Positions 31,552-32,648 of a stretch of DNA of 32,648 bases are shown in pieces. The stretch comes from Pseudonocardia sp. CNS-004. Lineage in GTDB: Bacteria; Actinomycetota; Actinomycetes; Mycobacteriales; Pseudonocardiaceae. The notes below the pieces were generated by a model. The model saw nothing but the letters and a program-made list of their open reading frames with translations. It had not been told where the DNA came from and did not search any database. The stretch spans positions 1-32,648 of the forward strand of contig MKJV01000138.1 in NCBI GenBank assembly GCA_001942185.1, read 5' to 3'. Position 1 is the stretch's first letter. Each line of letters starts with the position of its first letter. Made by a program: the position numbers and the translations under genes.

Positions 31552-32648
31552 TCACCCGATGCCCACCACGGTGCCCGTGGTGGCGTCGAACCGCTCCGAG
31601 CCGAGCACGACCGTCCCCCCGGCGAGTGCGATGGACGCGGTGTAGCCGGTGTCGAGGGCGAGGTCGACCGACCAGCGCTCCTCGCCGGTGTCGGTGGCGT
31701 GGGCGAACAGCGTGAAGGCCGGTGTGGCCTCCAGCCCGCCGATCCGGATGCCGCCGATGTAGCAGGTGTCTCCGGCCACGACGGGCGCGGTGCCGTACAT
31801 GGCCTTCGTGAACGGCGTGTCCCGCCCCAGCTCCCAGCGGGGCTCGCCGGTGTCCGCGTCCAGTGCCGAGAGGCCTGCGCCGTGGCCCGCATCGACGTAC
31901 ACGGTGCCGTCGTGGACCGTGATCTCGCCGTACCGGTCCTCGACGGTGCGGCGCCACCGCTCGCGCCCGGTGGTCGCGTCGAACGCCACGAGGGTGGACT
32001 CTGCGGTGGCCGCGCCGCCCGTGGCGTACACCGTCGCACCGGCGACGGTCACGGTCCTCAGGTCGGCGAGCGGCTGCTCCCACAGCGTGGTGCCGCCTGC
32101 GGTGTCGAGCGTGCGCACGGCGTGCTCCAGCCCGACGTGCGCGCGTCCGTCTGCCACGGCGCCCGGGTTGTCGAGGGCGAAGCCGCCGCCGAGCGCGCCG
32201 TCGACGGGGGCGTTCCAGCGCACCTCGCCGGTGGCGGCGTCGTAGGCGGTGACCTGGTCGCGGGTCGCGTCCGACGTGGCGGCGAGCACGGTCGCGGTGT
32301 CGGCGGCGATGAGCCGTCCCTGCGCCTCCCAGCGCAGCCCGCCTGCGGGGTCGAGCGCGTAGACGGTCAGGCGGTTGTCGTCGAGGTAGACGGTGCCGTC
32401 GACGACCGCGGGGGTGTGGCTGCTGCCGGGCCCGCGCAGCAGGTAGGTCCAGCGGGCCCGGCCGGTGCCGACGTCGATCGCGTGCGCCGTCGCGTCCGCC
32501 CCGGCGACGTACACGACGTCGTCACCCGCGGCCATGCAGCTGACCGGGCCACCGGTGGGGTAGGTCCAGCGGGCCGCGCCGGGTGGGGGCGGCGGCGCGG
32601 CGGCGGGTGCGGCGCGCGGAACAGGCCGGCGGCGGACGCCCGCTCGTG
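31552..32648 (-). CDS. PQQ-like beta-propeller repeat protein, N-terminus outside the window
   Basis: C-terminal part of a protein built of repeated propeller blades. Each blade ends in an Asp-x-x-(T/G)-G-x-x-x-W pattern: HAIDVGTGRARWTY, YALDPAGGLRWEA, TAYDAATGEVRWNA, RTLDTAGGTTLWEQ, VAFDATTGRERWRR, SALDADTGEPRWEL and FAHATDTGEERWSV. The repeats resemble PQQ-dehydrogenase and BamB-like blades, but no PQQ-binding set is evident. Upstream of the first in-frame ATG (about 32535) the frame stays open through RWTYPTGGPVSC and a proline-rich linker to the window edge, so an N-terminal domain is missing. It may be a membrane-anchored or kinase-linked sensor; this cannot be decided here. Confidence 0.83.
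   Translation of the reverse strand, partial: RAGVRRRPVPRAAPAAAPPPPPGAARWTYPTGGPVSCMAAGDDVVYVAGADATAHAIDVGTGRARWTYLLRGPGSSHTPAVVDGTVYLDDNRLTVYALDPAGGLRWEAQGRLIAADTATVLAATSDATRDQVTAYDAATGEVRWNAPVDGALGGGFALDNPGAVADGRAHVGLEHAVRTLDTAGGTTLWEQPLADLRTVTVAGATVYATGGAATAESTLVAFDATTGRERWRRTVEDRYGEITVHDGTVYVDAGHGAGLSALDADTGEPRWELGRDTPFTKAMYGTAPVVAGDTCYIGGIRIGGLEATPAFTLFAHATDTGEERWSVDLALDTGYTASIALAGGTVVLGSERFDATTGTVVGIG

Overview
The window is very GC-rich DNA (third codon positions almost all G or C) from an actinomycete. Gene content and order point to the Pseudonocardiaceae, most likely Pseudonocardia or a close relative; this is inferred from gene style and synteny, not from a marker gene. The backbone follows the Mycobacterium tuberculosis Rv1589-Rv1614 block: bioB, a small bioB partner, a Nudix regulator, nadA-nadB-nadC, hisD-C-B-H-A-F-I, trpE, a trp-associated membrane gene, trpC-B-A and lgt.

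Layout. 1-1633: biotin genes (end of bioD, bioB, bsaP). 1669-2335: Phd/VapC toxin-antitoxin pair. 2344-3919: CGNR zinc-finger regulator divergent from an EamA transporter. 3812-5206 (minus): LON-domain protein and the NrtR-type regulator of NAD synthesis, facing nadABC (5357-8838). 8878-9682 (minus): an SDR oxidoreductase. 9783-10528: a ribbon-helix-helix/PIN toxin-antitoxin pair. 10652-18494: histidine operon, with a PHP-type phosphatase after hisB and an AAA/DUF4143 ATPase inserted before hisH. 18725-24431: accessory block with an AlaX-like editing protein, a membrane protein, a two-component system, a FhuF-like iron reductase under a probable IdeR box, a TetR regulator and a VOC protein. 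24428-29667: trp genes. 29818-31547: lgt and a DUF2461 gene. 31552-32648 (minus): a PQQ-type beta-propeller protein cut by the window edge.

Genes working together. NrtR probably represses nadABC through a 23-bp palindrome over the nadA start region. HisA is of the PriA type and probably also does the TrpF step, since no trpF lies in the trp cluster. The PHP protein is a good candidate for the histidinol-phosphatase step. BsaP should assist BioB. Most genes within operons overlap by 4 bases (ATGA or GTGA), and many first genes look leaderless, with a TAnnnT box 6-7 bases before the start codon.

Quality caveat. About 26 single-base frameshifts, nearly all losses of one base from a short G or C run, interrupt genes that are normally essential (hisD, nadB, nadC, trpB, trpC, lgt). 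I read these as sequence errors, so coordinates of affected genes span the whole repaired reading frame. No rRNA, tRNA, CRISPR array, insertion sequence or gene-free stretch above 300 bases was seen.
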